Source of the DNA: Pseudomonadota bacterium
GTDB taxonomy: Bacteria; Desulfobacterota; Desulfobacteria; Desulfobacterales; JAHIVH01
Length of the DNA stretch: 64,000 nucleotides
Direction: 5' to 3'
NCBI GenBank assembly: GCA_018816735.1
Contig: JAHIVH010000086.1
Coordinates: forward strand, 1-64,000
Position numbers and translations under genes: made by a program. Position 1 is the first letter of the stretch. Each line of letters starts with the position of its first letter. Under the pieces are notes generated by a model. It saw nothing but the letters and a program-made list of their open reading frames with translations. It searched no databases and was not told the DNA's origin. Shown here piece by piece: positions 14,961 through 25,599 of this stretch.

Positions 14961-15788
14961 GTGAACAAAAAAAAAAGTATTGATTATATCATCGAAAATT
15001 CATCTAATCCATACTTGAAAGAAGTTCATGGGAATAGCAACCAGGCCTTCACTATGGAACATATCGAAGGTATTTTCGAGTATGAACATGGTACTCGATT
15101 GGCGACTGTATTTAAAAAAGAATTTGAACTTCTGAAAAGAAACGATATCATTACAGAGCTGGAGAGTGAGCATGGCAACTCCCTGGCACTGATCATTGAA
15201 ACAGAATCACAGAAATTCGAACTTGAAGAATTAAAAAAAAACCTTGAGATACTGACTGCAAAACTGGAAAGACTTTCTGTAATAGATGGTCTTACGAACA
15301 TTGCAAACCGGCGCCATTTTGATAATTTCATAGATTTCTCCTGGCGATGTGCAATGAGGGATTCACAAACACTTTCAATTCTGATGATAGATGTGGACCA
15401 TTTCAAACCGTATAACGACAATTACGGCCATCAAAAAGGAGACGACTGCCTGAAAAAAGTGGCTGCGACATTAAACAGATTCGGCAAGCGTGCAAAAGAC
15501 CTGGTTGCCCGTTACGGCGGAGAGGAATTTGCTTTTATTCTTTCCAACACAACCAAGTTCCATCTTTTAAAAATTGCCGAGGATATCAGAAAAGCAATTG
15601 AAAATATGAATATTACCCATGAATATTCAGATGTATCCGACAGAGTGACAATCAGTGTAGGCGCGTCCATATGCACCCCGTCTAAGGAAAACTCTCAAGA
15701 GATCCTTCTTCAAGCAGCAGATAAGGGACTGTACCAGGCAAAAAAAATGGGCCGAAATATTGTAAAGTTCCATGAAATTTCAACCTGA
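14961..15788 (+). CDS. Diguanylate cyclase (GGDEF domain)
   Basis: A 275-residue c-di-GMP synthase. The C-terminal GGDEF domain has the active-site GGEEF at residues 186-190 and an intact inhibitory I-site R177-x2-D180 exactly five residues before it, so the enzyme should be active and product-inhibited. The first 100 residues have no recognised sensor domain but end in a heptad-rich helix (ETESQKFELEELKKNLEIL) that may dimerise the enzyme. No membrane helix or signal peptide is seen. I choose the GTG at 14961 because AGGGA lies eight bases upstream; a longer form from 14898 is possible. It is followed 39 bp later by a PilZ gene, so cyclase and receptor are probably co-expressed. Confidence 0.88.
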   Translation: MNKKKSIDYIIENSSNPYLKEVHGNSNQAFTMEHIEGIFEYEHGTRLATVFKKEFELLKRNDIITELESEHGNSLALIIETESQKFELEELKKNLEILTAKLERLSVIDGLTNIANRRHFDNFIDFSWRCAMRDSQTLSILMIDVDHFKPYNDNYGHQKGDDCLKKVAATLNRFGKRAKDLVARYGGEEFAFILSNTTKFHLLKIAEDIRKAIENMNITHEYSDVSDRVTISVGASICTPSKENSQEILLQAADKGLYQAKKMGRNIVKFHEIST

Positions 15789-15827
15789 AAGATAAACTAA
15801 AAATTTCTTGGCAAATGAGGGGAACAT

Positions 15828-16172
15828 ATGTCGCAGAATAATGACATGAGGCAGTTTAAAAGAGTCAAGGAAAATATAAATGTTAAATTAGATGTTCTGA
15901 AGACAGAGACATTTTCAAACAAGTTTGAAATTGGAAAAACAGAAAATATCAGTGCATCCGGTGTACTTATTCGTTACGATAAACCAATTGATATCGGTCA
16001 AAACATCAATGTTTCATTTTTAAGCCCGAACTCGTTTGAAATATTCAGCTTGAACGCACTGGTAGTTAGGGTTGAAATAACACTTGACAATCAATATGAT
16101 ATAGGCGTTTCTTTTTTTAACATGACCGAAGATGATAAAAAACGCCTGAACTATTACCTAACATATCACTAG
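15828..16172 (+). CDS. PilZ-domain c-di-GMP receptor
   Basis: A 114-residue single PilZ domain. Both c-di-GMP-binding motifs are present: R8-x3-R12 near the N-terminus and N40-x-S42-x2-G45. It should therefore bind c-di-GMP and act as a stand-alone adaptor on a partner protein. AGGGG stands just before the ATG. It lies directly behind a diguanylate cyclase gene and 8 bp before an RsbW-like ATPase gene, which makes those two the most likely partners. Confidence 0.88.
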   Translation: MSQNNDMRQFKRVKENINVKLDVLKTETFSNKFEIGKTENISASGVLIRYDKPIDIGQNINVSFLSPNSFEIFSLNALVVRVEITLDNQYDIGVSFFNMTEDDKKRLNYYLTYH

Positions 16173-16180
16173 GGGGGTGT

Positions 16181-16660
16181 ATGGGCGATAACATTACGTT
16201 TAACTATAATATTGATTTGACCTGGAGCATTGTCAAACTCATCCGGGATAAAGTTTCATCGCTCGTGGAATCTCAAAGCGAAGAACTGGCTTATGCCTGT
16301 AAAATGACATCTTCTGAACTTGTTGAAAACGCTGTTAAATACGGGTGTTCTATTGACAATAAAAAAGGAATAGAATTTTTTTTCTCACTAGGAGACAATG
16401 AAGCACAGATAAAAGTATCAAATGGCGTGATCAACAAAACTGATTTTGAAAATGTCAAAGCCCATATTAATGAAATTAATTCATCGGTAAACCCCCAGGA
16501 CCTTTATATCAAGCGGCTGAACACACTCCTTGAAAAGCCCGAACTGAGTCAAAGTCAACTGGGATTATATCGTATCGCGTTTGAAGGCGAATTTCTTCTT
16601 GAATATAGTTATAATGAAAATTTAAATATTCTGACGGTAACGGCAACAAAAAAGTTTTAA
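16181..16660 (+). CDS. RsbW-like ATP-binding protein (slr1658-type)
   Basis: A 159-residue protein with a GHKL ATPase N-box: SSELVENAVKYG at about 44-55, the same context as anti-sigma-factor kinases such as RsbW and SpoIIAB. The rest fits the cyanobacterial slr1658-type regulator family, which is encoded next to slr1659-type STAS-like proteins, as it is here. The likely job is to phosphorylate or hold a small partner in a partner-switching pathway. It begins with ATG behind AGGGGGG, overlapping the end of the PilZ gene's Shine-Dalgarno region. Family assignment is from memory of the pattern and gene order. Confidence 0.7.
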   Translation: MGDNITFNYNIDLTWSIVKLIRDKVSSLVESQSEELAYACKMTSSELVENAVKYGCSIDNKKGIEFFFSLGDNEAQIKVSNGVINKTDFENVKAHINEINSSVNPQDLYIKRLNTLLEKPELSQSQLGLYRIAFEGEFLLEYSYNENLNILTVTATKKF

Positions 16661-16702
16661 CCTTTTAAACTCTTTAACCTGCCAAATGAAAGGGAGTCAA
16701 CC

Positions 16703-17059
16703 TTGGAAAATTTTGCTAGTGGTGCTTTAAAAATTAATATTAATATAGAAGACAAGAAAGCATTCATGACCTGGCTTGGACAAAGTGATTCACGAAATCC
16801 TGCTAGTGAATTGAATCCATATTTGGACAGCCTGGTAGATGAATTGAAAACAGCAGAATTGACAATTAAATTCAACGATCTGGAGTATATGAATTCCTCA
16901 ACAGTACCGCCGATTATTCAATTCCTGAAAAAACTGAATACCAGTGAAATAAAGACGTTAATTACCTATAATGCAGAGTCAAAATGGCAGGCGGCCTCTT
17001 TTAAAGCTCTGGAAACCTTTTCAGGGATATTAAACTATATCACTGTTAAAGGAAATTAA
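16703..17059 (+). CDS. STAS-like protein (slr1659-type)
   Basis: A 118-residue protein that pairs with the upstream ATPase, as slr1658 and slr1659 do in cyanobacteria. The pattern [21 protein letters not shown] at about 53-73 resembles the STAS-domain strand and loop that carries the phosphorylatable serine in SpoIIAA, here within MNSS. It would be an antagonist or target of the ATPase. The start is a TTG at 16703, chosen because AAGGGAG precedes it at the right distance. Its stop overlaps the stop of the convergent histidine kinase gene (17056-17059), leaving no room for a terminator. Confidence 0.68.
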   Translation: MENFASGALKININIEDKKAFMTWLGQSDSRNPASELNPYLDSLVDELKTAELTIKFNDLEYMNSSTVPPIIQFLKKLNTSEIKTLITYNAESKWQAASFKALETFSGILNYITVKGN

Positions 17060-19911
17060 TGTGACGCTTTCAGGATTTCTTCATGGAAATACCTATCCAG
17101 GCGGCCAAGCTCTTTCTCGAGTTCCTCAAGGAGAGTCAATGCACCTGAAAGATCTTTGGATTTTCCTTTTTTCTCAAGCCCGTGCGCAGCCTCAGAAAGG
17201 GCCATGGCTGTCAAGTTCGCTGAACCGCCTTTAATGGCATGCGCTTCTGTGGCAACCTTCTCAAAGTTATTGTTCTCTATGGCCTGATGTAACGTATTTA
17301 CCTGCCCCATCGCATTATCAATAAATCCTTTCATGACTTCCGTTAGAAACGAAATATCTCCGTCGAACTCATAAATCGCTCTGGTATAATCGATGGGTTG
17401 GGAAGATATTTCTGTTTCCGTAAATGCAATTGATGACTCAGTTAAATCCGCATCCTTACCCATAATATGATGATACCCAATATTCAATATCCATTTGTCG
17501 ACCATGGCAAGAAGTGTTTTTCTTCTTAATGGCTTTGAAATGTAATCATCCATACCTGCAGTAAGGCATTTTTCCCGGTCACCTCTTAATGCATTTGCAG
17601 TTGTTGCGATAACTGGAATTCTCCCGGATTCTTTTAATTCATTCTGTATTTGTCTTTCTTTCTCAATCGCACGGATTATTCCCGTTGCTTTGTACCCATC
17701 CATTACGGGCATCTGTACATCCATGAGAATCAAATCATATTTGTTCTTCTGAAATAAATTTACGGCCTGTTCACCGTTTTCCGCAAGATCCACACGATAT
17801 CCAGCCTCCCTCAAATGCTTTGATGCCACATGCTGATTGGTTGGATAATCTTCAACCAGAAGAATATTGACATCTTTTCTATAATCTTCGGCGATAGTAT
17901 GACGGGTAATAAGCTTCTGTTTAACAAGCTCATGGTCTGTTTCAGCATATGCTGAAAACAGAACAACCGATTCGATGGCCCTTTTTAGCTTGTCTCGCTT
18001 AATAGGCCGGGTCAGGTAACCGTCAATGCCAATTTCCCGACACTTTTTCCCATCCCCTATGGTACCTGAAGGGGTTAAAATAACCACGGGGATATTTTTT
18101 AAGGCCTTATTACCCTTTATACTGGCACCCAGTTCAAAACCGGTACTGGGTTGATGGAAATTAATTAACACCAGATGATAGGGTTCTCCTAAAACCTTAG
18201 CCCTTTCAAGTTCAGAAAGTACCATAGGTTCATCGACCAATTCCTTTTGTGGACAGCCTAGAACGCTTAAATATTCAAGAAGGATATAACGATTTAAAGG
18301 GTGATCATCTACAACCATGATTTTAAGTGAGGAAAAATCCACATCCCCTTGAGGTGGCTCATCACTTTTGCCCATGTGCTTTGAAAAAACGGCGGTGAAC
18401 CAGAAAGTGCTTCCTTTCCCCACCTCACTCTCAATGCCAATCTCTCCCCCCATCAGCTCGACGAGTTTTCGTGATATGGTGACACCCAATCCTGTACCAC
18501 CATATTTTCGTGTTGTAGAGCCATCCACCTGTGTGAAACTTTCAAATACAGATTCCTGCTTATCTTCAGGTATGCCGATGCCTGAATCTTTTACCGTAAA
18601 AATAAGTTTTATAAAGTCTCCTGCATCCCTTAATAGTTCAACGGTTACATTTATTTTTCCCTCTTGGGTAAATTTCAATGCATTATCAACCAGATTTAAA
18701 AGCACTTGCCTCAATCGTCCCGGATCACCCATCATGCGTTTTGGAATATTTTTTGAGATAAATGATGAGAACGCCAATCCTTTCTGACGGGCTCTTAACA
18801 GAATATTTTCAAAAATTCGTTCCAGCATGACCTTGAGATCAAAAGATATATTCTCCAGTTCGAGTTTCTCTGCCTCAATTTTTGAAATATCAAGCACATC
18901 ATTGATCAAATTCAACAGGGAATCTGATTCTGTATTGATGATATTGATCAGATTTATCTGCTGATTATCCAGGTCTGTATCAAGAATCAGCTCCAGCATA
19001 CCAATAATACCATTCATCGGGGTTCTGATTTCATGGCTCATATTGGCAAGAAACTCACTCTTGGCCTGACTTGCAGATTCTGCCGCAACTTTTGCCCGTT
19101 CCAGCTCTTCATTCTGAACTTTCAGCATAATGCTTTTTGACATATATTCCCAATACCAGTCCTGGGATGTAATGGCATTTAATATTCGCTTCCGTAAGTC
19201 ATCATGCTCAATACCCATTGCTTCACGGATTCTGTCACTGATCTCCTCTGCAGATGTCCCGATTTCATAGCTGAAAAGGTTGTTCAAAAACTCGTTGATA
19301 ACCGTGTCTGCCATTCTGGCTTCGTCCAGTTTTTTTGAAAGATGAATACTTCGATTCACGGCATCATCATATTTCAGAGAATTCCTGAACGATATGCAAA
19401 TCTGGCGGGCGATAAACTCAATAGTGTCTATCAGCTCAGGAGCAAGTTTATCCTTTGCATTGTCCTCAATATACAATATGCCAAAAAGCCGATCATCCTG
19501 AATTAACGGGGTGCAATATACCGCACCTTTTGTTTGATCCAGAGAAATATCAGAGAAATTATCGTCTTTTATGTGTTTCCCCTTCTCAAACACTATGGGC
19601 TTTCGTTTGTTTTTAACAGCATGGACCACATGGAGGTTGAGTTCTTCTTTCTCCAGACTATTGAAAGCGTCTGTGTCTTTTTGATCCCTTATCATGGTGG
19701 TATGCGTGCCCCTTACATTTTCAGCCTCAAGGAGCAAATAATGATCAATGACAGAATAAAAAAGAATCCTTTCCGCACCGGTTATCTGAACAAGCGACCG
19801 GATAGATGCTTTTAAAACATTTTCAGGAAGTATCTCATTGGATATCATCTGCAACAAATCAATCAACCGGTTACGCTCAATGTTTTGGGATGAAGGATTG
19901 TTAGGGTTCAT
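17056..19911 (-). CDS. Hybrid sensor histidine kinase (GAF-HisKA-HATPase-REC-REC-HPT)
   Basis: A 951-residue cytoplasmic hybrid kinase of BarA-like layout. Order: GAF-like sensor (about 15-175), HisKA with phospho-acceptor H293 in [15 protein letters not shown], HATPase with the N-box around 406-412 and G-boxes DSGIGI and GGTGLG, a first receiver (about 529-650), a second receiver (about 682-805) and a histidine phosphotransfer domain with H891 in [10 protein letters not shown]. In the first receiver the aspartate position reads LVLINFHQP (N584), so it cannot be phosphorylated normally; the second keeps D731 in LILMDVQMP. There are no membrane helices, so the signal is internal. It is convergent with and touches the PilZ/ATPase/STAS gene set. 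Confidence 0.9.
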   Translation of the reverse strand: MNPNNPSSQNIERNRLIDLLQMISNEILPENVLKASIRSLVQITGAERILFYSVIDHYLLLEAENVRGTHTTMIRDQKDTDAFNSLEKEELNLHVVHAVKNKRKPIVFEKGKHIKDDNFSDISLDQTKGAVYCTPLIQDDRLFGILYIEDNAKDKLAPELIDTIEFIARQICISFRNSLKYDDAVNRSIHLSKKLDEARMADTVINEFLNNLFSYEIGTSAEEISDRIREAMGIEHDDLRKRILNAITSQDWYWEYMSKSIMLKVQNEELERAKVAAESASQAKSEFLANMSHEIRTPMNGIIGMLELILDTDLDNQQINLINIINTESDSLLNLINDVLDISKIEAEKLELENISFDLKVMLERIFENILLRARQKGLAFSSFISKNIPKRMMGDPGRLRQVLLNLVDNALKFTQEGKINVTVELLRDAGDFIKLIFTVKDSGIGIPEDKQESVFESFTQVDGSTTRKYGGTGLGVTISRKLVELMGGEIGIESEVGKGSTFWFTAVFSKHMGKSDEPPQGDVDFSSLKIMVVDDHPLNRYILLEYLSVLGCPQKELVDEPMVLSELERAKVLGEPYHLVLINFHQPSTGFELGASIKGNKALKNIPVVILTPSGTIGDGKKCREIGIDGYLTRPIKRDKLKRAIESVVLFSAYAETDHELVKQKLITRHTIAEDYRKDVNILLVEDYPTNQHVASKHLREAGYRVDLAENGEQAVNLFQKNKYDLILMDVQMPVMDGYKATGIIRAIEKERQIQNELKESGRIPVIATTANALRGDREKCLTAGMDDYISKPLRRKTLLAMVDKWILNIGYHHIMGKDADLTESSIAFTETEISSQPIDYTRAIYEFDGDISFLTEVMKGFIDNAMGQVNTLHQAIENNNFEKVATEAHAIKGGSANLTAMALSEAAHGLEKKGKSKDLSGALTLLEELEKELGRLDRYFHEEILKASH

Positions 19912-19917
19912 AAAATA

Positions 19918-20667
19918 TCAAATCACTTTAAAATTTTTTTTAAAAAACGCCTCACCGCATGCAAACAAAATATCCGGCCCGAATAGTTTAAAAAAATGAG
20001 TGTCGCCTGGTTCACCTGACTTGCTGCCTGTTGAAACCAGACTGACATCAGAGCCGATTTCCTTTGAAAAAAAAAGGTTCATTGAAAAAATCCGACGGCC
20101 GTTTGTCATATATGGGGCAAATAGTGTTTCAATAAAATCAAAATAAACAGCATTGTTCACATGACCATTCGTATCATAATCACCTATCCTGGTTGTGATG
20201 TCGTGCGTTAAATCAGGTTCAAATTTTTTATCCGGTTTCCATGTATCAAGATCAAATTCACATGCTTTTTCAGATATCATATCATAACAGGATGAAATAT
20301 CCTCAGGAATTTTCATGATCCGGCATTGATTTTTATTAAATAGCAGCCAGATGCTCGAAATGGATGCCATTTTTTCATTGTGACAAAAAATCTCATAATC
20401 CCTGAAAGCTTTATATCCTTTAATGCCTCTGGACCAGGTTGAAATGATAATTTCTTCTCCCAGTTTCGGATATCTGTGGATATCCAGCCTGATCCGGTTC
20501 AGTATCCAGGAGACGCCTTGTTCATGCAACTGATAAGATGCAACACCCGCTTCTTCGGAATGAAGCACAGCCGCCTCCTGCAACATCCTGATCATCGCCC
20601 CTATTTTTAAATCATAGTAACGGTCAATGTCGTTATAATTAATTTTTCTTTGTAAAGTTAATTTCAT
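19918..20667 (-). CDS. Acyl-ACP thioesterase-like hotdog protein
   Basis: A 249-residue double-hotdog protein similar to FatA/FatB-like bacterial acyl-ACP thioesterases, which release fatty acids from acyl carrier protein. Family features are the opening YNDIDRYYDLKIGAMIRMLQEAA-type helix (shown in part), WILNRIRLDIHRYP and the second-hotdog segment GDYDTNGHVNNAVYFDFI with the asparagine and histidine of the active site. The frame is open to an ATG at 20721, which overlaps the preceding gene, but the family N-terminus fits the ATG at 20667. Neither start has a strong ribosome-binding site, so translation may be coupled to the upstream gene. Confidence 0.8.
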   Translation of the reverse strand: MKLTLQRKINYNDIDRYYDLKIGAMIRMLQEAAVLHSEEAGVASYQLHEQGVSWILNRIRLDIHRYPKLGEEIIISTWSRGIKGYKAFRDYEIFCHNEKMASISSIWLLFNKNQCRIMKIPEDISSCYDMISEKACEFDLDTWKPDKKFEPDLTHDITTRIGDYDTNGHVNNAVYFDFIETLFAPYMTNGRRIFSMNLFFSKEIGSDVSLVSTGSKSGEPGDTHFFKLFGPDILFACGEAFFKKNFKVI

Positions 20668-20699
20668 TGATTTTATTTTTAACACAAAAAAACAACCGT

Positions 20700-20981
20700 C
20701 TATGAATTCATACCTGTCCATCTTTCTATGAATTCACAAAACCGGTCAACGTCTTTTTCACAGGTTATTATGAATATGGGTAATTTCTGAAAAGGACTTA
20801 ATTCGGCACAGGCTGTGTCACAACCCTGAATCGCCAATATAAGGTTGACGCCCTTTGAATCCGGAGCAACAAATTGCACCTGTTCTCCCATGCGTTTTTT
20901 AATGGTTTCAAAAAGAACCGCACGATCATATAGAGGCTTACACCCACCACAAAATTTTACGCCGGCAACACATTGATGCAC
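20700..20981 (-). CDS. Small conserved protein with CGGC motif
   Basis: A 93-residue protein of unknown function. Residues 11-14 are CGGC followed by KPLYDR, with further cysteines C54 and C58 in GCDTAC and C74. The fold looks thioredoxin-like (a VNLILAIQGCD strand-turn) and may bind metal or an iron-sulfur cluster or form a disulfide. No signal peptide is seen. It is just upstream of the thioesterase-like gene on the same strand and probably co-transcribed with it, but this does not tell its role. I do not assign a function. Confidence 0.6.
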   Translation of the reverse strand: MHQCVAGVKFCGGCKPLYDRAVLFETIKKRMGEQVQFVAPDSKGVNLILAIQGCDTACAELSPFQKLPIFIITCEKDVDRFCEFIERWTGMNS

Positions 20982-21024
20982 ACCTGTTACCTGTCATGGG
21001 AAAAAGGATAAAAATTCATGCATA

Positions 21025-23109
21025 TTAAACCTTAAACAGATCGACCAGTTGTTTCAGCTTGTCTGAAAGGGTTGAAAGATCCTTTGCATTTCGGTCCACC
21101 TGATCGCTTCCTGTTGAGATATCATTGGATGATTCGCTCACCATACCGATATTATTATTGATATCATTCGATATGGTTGAATTTCGGGAAATATTCTCCG
21201 TGACATCGGCAATACCGTCTGATGCCTGTTGCACATTTTGGGCAATCTCTTTTGTAGATATGGATTGCTCCTCAACTGAAGAGGCTATCGTCGTAACGAT
21301 CTCGCTGACTTCCTGAATCACATGGGATATTTTTTTAATGTCATCCGTGGTGCCTGAAGACGTTTGCTGAATATCCTCGATCTGCTGTTTGATCTCCAGA
21401 GTGGCCTCGGCTGTTTGTCTGGCCAGTTCCTTGATTTCATTTGCCACAACAGCAAACCCTTTGCCGGCTTCGCCTGCCCGTGCAGACTCAATGGTCGCAT
21501 TAAGCGCAAGCAAATTGGTTTGTTCTGAAATTTCCGTTATGGTTTCGATTACCTTTCCAATCTCTTTGGCCGCCACACCAAGGGCCTCAACACGGGAGGA
21601 TGCGTCCCGGGACTGAATTACCGCTTTTTCGGTGACGCCGCGCGCCCGTTCAGAATTTGTGGATACCTCATTCAATACAGCGCTCAGCTGTTCTGTTGAA
21701 TGGGCAATGGAATTCATATTGGTGGAGGCTTCTTCCATTGTTGAAGATACCGTTAGCATATTGGTGTTCATGTCATCAGACATACCCGCAACATTTTGTG
21801 CTCGTGAAAGCATCCGGTATGCACTTTCTGACATTTCACCCGAAAGCTTGGCCAAATCTGAAGAGGATGTATTCAACACCTCGGCATTTCCTGCGATTTC
21901 CTTTATGATTCCCTGAAGCTTGTCTGCAAATGTGTTAAACCATTTGGCTAATTCGCCGACTTCATCATCTGAACGAAGATCAAAACGAACCGTCAGATCC
22001 CCCTCACCTTCGGCAATATCTCTCATCCCTTCCATAACGGTCTTAATGGGTTTGACAATGGAATTGGCAAATATCCATGTCAAAGGGGTCACGCCCAAAA
22101 GGCAGGCGAGCGCGATGAAAAGAAGGTATTTCATCATCTGGTTCAAATTTTTCTGTGTTTCATCCTGAGAGATGAGGATGCTGAATGCCCCTACGACAGA
22201 TTCTTGATTTGAAATCGGAAATACACTTTCAAAATATTTTTCCCCTTTTACGGTCATTTCCTTGACAACTTTTTGACCAACATCAATCCCGAAAACTTCT
22301 GATTTCTGAAACGCTTTGTCACCTTTGGCAAGTGCCAGGGTTTTATATTCATCTATACTGCCGATACTTAGATCGAAGCCGATAAACAGGTTAATATTTG
22401 TTCCTGTAAATTCGGTTACCATGTCAATAAAACTTTTATCGATAACCGTTGAAACAAAAACGACGCCGACTTGTTTTGACTTCTCAAAAGGGTCAAAAAT
22501 AGGGGTTGCAATTTCTATCGACAAATTTTTGTCCAAGTCTTTATAGATAATTGTTTTCTCGGTGGGTATGGGAAGGGTCAGGCTGGCGGGTATGGGTAAG
22601 GGTGTTGCATTCGGTTTCCAGTCCCTTGCCTGGGCAAGTTCTCCAAAGGGGACATAATTTTCCTTGAATTTTTCAGCCCCCGGAATATCCGGAAACATCA
22701 GCCTTCCAATTTTTTTGTCCAGGACCACAGCGTTGATCCATTTCCCGCTGAGGTCATATATCCTTACACTTGACAGATAATTAATCTGCGCCTGCTCATA
22801 GGTATAGTCACTGATCTGAAGCAGTATGAATTCGATGGACTGATTGACGTCAAGGGTTTCCGAGATGAACTGGAATTGTTCTCCGATGAACTCATTGGTG
22901 CCGATCTTTTCGCCTGAAGAAATAAGCCGCTTTTCTATCGCCTTGTACTGGACGGAAACGACCTGGATGGCCTGGTCAATTCTCTTCTCTGCAGCAACCT
23001 GATTCTGACTCTTGAGAAGTAAAAAAACAATAACCATCGCAAGACATATTGAGACCATTACCGACAAAACGCCATTTACTATCATCCGGGTCTTAATCGT
23101 TTTTTTCAA
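21025..23109 (-). CDS. Methyl-accepting chemotaxis protein with large periplasmic sensor
   Basis: A 694-residue chemoreceptor. An N-terminal membrane helix (about 9-31) is followed by a periplasmic sensor of roughly 290 residues, probably a dCache-type domain, a second helix near 325-348, a HAMP domain ([16 protein letters not shown], about 375-390) and a long coiled coil with the conserved signalling tip [19 protein letters not shown]. No CheR-binding pentapeptide is seen at the C-terminus. The start is a TTG at 23109 with AGGGGG six bases before it. The ligand is unknown. It stands 43 bp downstream-side of the CGGC gene and separate from the MMPL operon by 136 bp, and no flagellar or che genes are nearby. 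Confidence 0.9.
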   Translation of the reverse strand: MKKTIKTRMIVNGVLSVMVSICLAMVIVFLLLKSQNQVAAEKRIDQAIQVVSVQYKAIEKRLISSGEKIGTNEFIGEQFQFISETLDVNQSIEFILLQISDYTYEQAQINYLSSVRIYDLSGKWINAVVLDKKIGRLMFPDIPGAEKFKENYVPFGELAQARDWKPNATPLPIPASLTLPIPTEKTIIYKDLDKNLSIEIATPIFDPFEKSKQVGVVFVSTVIDKSFIDMVTEFTGTNINLFIGFDLSIGSIDEYKTLALAKGDKAFQKSEVFGIDVGQKVVKEMTVKGEKYFESVFPISNQESVVGAFSILISQDETQKNLNQMMKYLLFIALACLLGVTPLTWIFANSIVKPIKTVMEGMRDIAEGEGDLTVRFDLRSDDEVGELAKWFNTFADKLQGIIKEIAGNAEVLNTSSSDLAKLSGEMSESAYRMLSRAQNVAGMSDDMNTNMLTVSSTMEEASTNMNSIAHSTEQLSAVLNEVSTNSERARGVTEKAVIQSRDASSRVEALGVAAKEIGKVIETITEISEQTNLLALNATIESARAGEAGKGFAVVANEIKELARQTAEATLEIKQQIEDIQQTSSGTTDDIKKISHVIQEVSEIVTTIASSVEEQSISTKEIAQNVQQASDGIADVTENISRNSTISNDINNNIGMVSESSNDISTGSDQVDRNAKDLSTLSDKLKQLVDLFKV

Positions 23110-23245
23110 CTAACCCCCTAGTTATGATGTAAAAAAATCTTGATAATGGACAACATATGGCAAACAAATAACCTTATATTATCCATTTTTCAAGTCTTAA
23201 TCAAACGTCTGTTCTCATTTATTTTCCATAAATGAAGATCGGCTA

Positions 23246-25558
23246 TTAATATTCGGGGTCCTTTTTCCAGAAAAAAGCAACCAGGGAGGGCAAAAGGATG
23301 ATCGCACCAAACATGTTCAACAAAAACATGAATGACAACAGGATACCGATGTCCATCTGGAACTTCAATGCAGAAAAAATCCATGTACTGACACCAATGG
23401 CAAGGGTAAAACCCGTAAACATGACAGCACTCCCTGTTGTCTTAAGCGTTTTCAGGTAAGCGTCTTTGATGGATAAGCCTTCTTTTAAGAAATTCCTCAG
23501 CGGACTGATAATATAGATACCGTAGTCCACACCAATACCAACACCTAAGGCCACCACAGGCAGTGTATTTACCGTAAGCCCTATTTTTAAAAACGTCATC
23601 AATGCCTGGGCAAGCGTGGAAACAAGAACCAGCGGCAGCATGACGCAAAGTGTGGCTCTTACGGAACGGAAAGTGACAAGACAGAGACCGATGACGGCCA
23701 GATAAACCCATATCAGCATGGGTATCTGAGCGGCTTTTACAGACTCATTCGTCGCGGCCATCACGCCAACCTGGCCTGAAGCCAATCTGAATTTAACTTT
23801 ATCCGAAGGATTGTTGTCCCTGAACTCTTTAATGGCATTCACGACCCGCTCGATGGTCTCGGCTTTATGATCTTCGGTAAAAATCATCACCGGCATGACA
23901 CTGCAGTCTTTATTGACAAGGCCCGTGTCCGTATTGATTTGCTGGGTCATTTCTGCAAGTATATCCGACTTTCGCGAAAGCACACGCCATTTGATATTCC
24001 CCTCATTGAATCCTGCGGAAACAAATTTGGTAGTACCCGGAAGGCCTATCGCCATCTTGACCCCTTTGACATTACTGACATACCACTCAAATTGATCGAT
24101 AATTTCCATGGTGTCGTAATCAAGGCATCCGTTTTCAGGTGCTTCAACGATTACGGAAATAATATCTGTGCCGATTGAAAATTTCGAGGTGATTAAGGCC
24201 GTATCCTTATTGTACCTGGAATTTTCATGAAGCGCGGCTGCGCCGGCATGCAGATCACCAATTTTCATATCTTTTGCGAAATACAACCCGACAACAAAGA
24301 GAACACAGGCCACACCAACGATATATTTACCGACTTTCCGGTCAGCAAAGCTTGCAAAGGTACCCCATAATTTATCCTGAAAGGCTGTTCCCATTTTTTT
24401 GTCATAATTGTCAGCGAATTTCAGATAGGACATGATCAAGGGGATTAAAATAAGGTTGGTCAGAATGATAACGGCCACACCAATACTTGCAGTAATGGCC
24501 AGCTCCTGAATAACGCCTATTTCAATCAGAAGAAGGGTCAAAAACCCAACGGTATCACTCAAAAGAGCTATGGCTCCTGGAATCAGCAATTGCCTGAAGC
24601 TTGCCCGTGCCGCCGCTTCAGACTTGGCGCCTGCGAGTATCTGATTTCCCATGGCATTGATCATCTGCATGCCATGACTCACGCCAATGGCAAAAATCAG
24701 AAACGGCACCAGTATCGACATGGGATCAAGCCCGTAGCCCAAAAGGGTTAAAATTCCCAACTGCCATATGACCGCTATGAAGGAACAGAGAATGGGGACA
24801 ATCGTCAATTTCAAGGAATGGGAGTAGATAAAAACAAGAAAAAAGGTAATCACAATGGCAATGAGAAAAAACAGCAACACCCCTTTGATGGCATTGGCCA
24901 CATCACCCACAACCTTTGCAAAACCGACGATGTGGATACCAATATCATCGGTCTGATATTTGTCACGAATCTCTGTCTCCAGTCTTTCAGCAAATTTTAT
25001 ATAGTCCAGCTGCTTTTTGGTAAGGGGATCGAAATCTAGAAGCTGAGCCGTAATCATCACACAGGTAAAATCATTTGAAACCAGTCTGCCGACAATACCG
25101 GCCTTGATGATATTCTTTCTCACCATTTCAATGCCTTTGGCATCATTTACAAAATCGGAAGGGATGACCGGTGCACCGACAAAACCATCTTCCACCACTT
25201 CCGTGTACCGCACATTGGGAGTAAAAATGGAAGATACCAGACCTCGGTCCACACCAGGCAGAAAAAAAAGCTCATTGGTAACCTTATTGATAATTTCAAA
25301 AAACTCAGGGTTGAAAATATCGCCATTCTTGTTGTGGATGGCAATCATGAGTCTGTTTGCACCGCCAAACTGGGCCTGATATTTGATAAAGGTTTGCATG
25401 TATTCATGTTTTAACGGAAGGTTTTTTGCAAAACCGGCATCCATTTTAATCTGTGAGGCTTTCCACCCAAGGAACACCGTGCATATGACAAACAGGCAAA
25501 GAAAAATCACCCTGTTCTTAAAAACGATATTTTCAATTACATTGACAAAATTTTTCAC
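23246..25558 (-). CDS. MMPL/RND-superfamily transporter
   Basis: A 770-residue inner-membrane protein of the RND superfamily (MMPL/HpnN-like). It shows two repeats of one helix, a large periplasmic loop, and five helices. The membrane signatures are seen in the first half (AIGVSHGMQMINA) and the second half (ALGVGIGVDYGIYIISPLRNF), the latter with the acidic residue used for proton coupling. Such proteins move lipids, hopanoids or other hydrophobic molecules toward the outer membrane. It is the last gene of an operon with DUF1302, DUF1329 and YCF48-like genes, whose products are probably its periplasmic and outer-membrane partners. Intact, unlike the second RND gene at 53763. Confidence 0.87.
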   Translation of the reverse strand: MKNFVNVIENIVFKNRVIFLCLFVICTVFLGWKASQIKMDAGFAKNLPLKHEYMQTFIKYQAQFGGANRLMIAIHNKNGDIFNPEFFEIINKVTNELFFLPGVDRGLVSSIFTPNVRYTEVVEDGFVGAPVIPSDFVNDAKGIEMVRKNIIKAGIVGRLVSNDFTCVMITAQLLDFDPLTKKQLDYIKFAERLETEIRDKYQTDDIGIHIVGFAKVVGDVANAIKGVLLFFLIAIVITFFLVFIYSHSLKLTIVPILCSFIAVIWQLGILTLLGYGLDPMSILVPFLIFAIGVSHGMQMINAMGNQILAGAKSEAAARASFRQLLIPGAIALLSDTVGFLTLLLIEIGVIQELAITASIGVAVIILTNLILIPLIMSYLKFADNYDKKMGTAFQDKLWGTFASFADRKVGKYIVGVACVLFVVGLYFAKDMKIGDLHAGAAALHENSRYNKDTALITSKFSIGTDIISVIVEAPENGCLDYDTMEIIDQFEWYVSNVKGVKMAIGLPGTTKFVSAGFNEGNIKWRVLSRKSDILAEMTQQINTDTGLVNKDCSVMPVMIFTEDHKAETIERVVNAIKEFRDNNPSDKVKFRLASGQVGVMAATNESVKAAQIPMLIWVYLAVIGLCLVTFRSVRATLCVMLPLVLVSTLAQALMTFLKIGLTVNTLPVVALGVGIGVDYGIYIISPLRNFLKEGLSIKDAYLKTLKTTGSAVMFTGFTLAIGVSTWIFSALKFQMDIGILLSFMFLLNMFGAIILLPSLVAFFWKKDPEY

Positions 25559-25599
25559 TGCGACCTCTTTACATTCAATGGTTTTACTTCATTTGCCTT

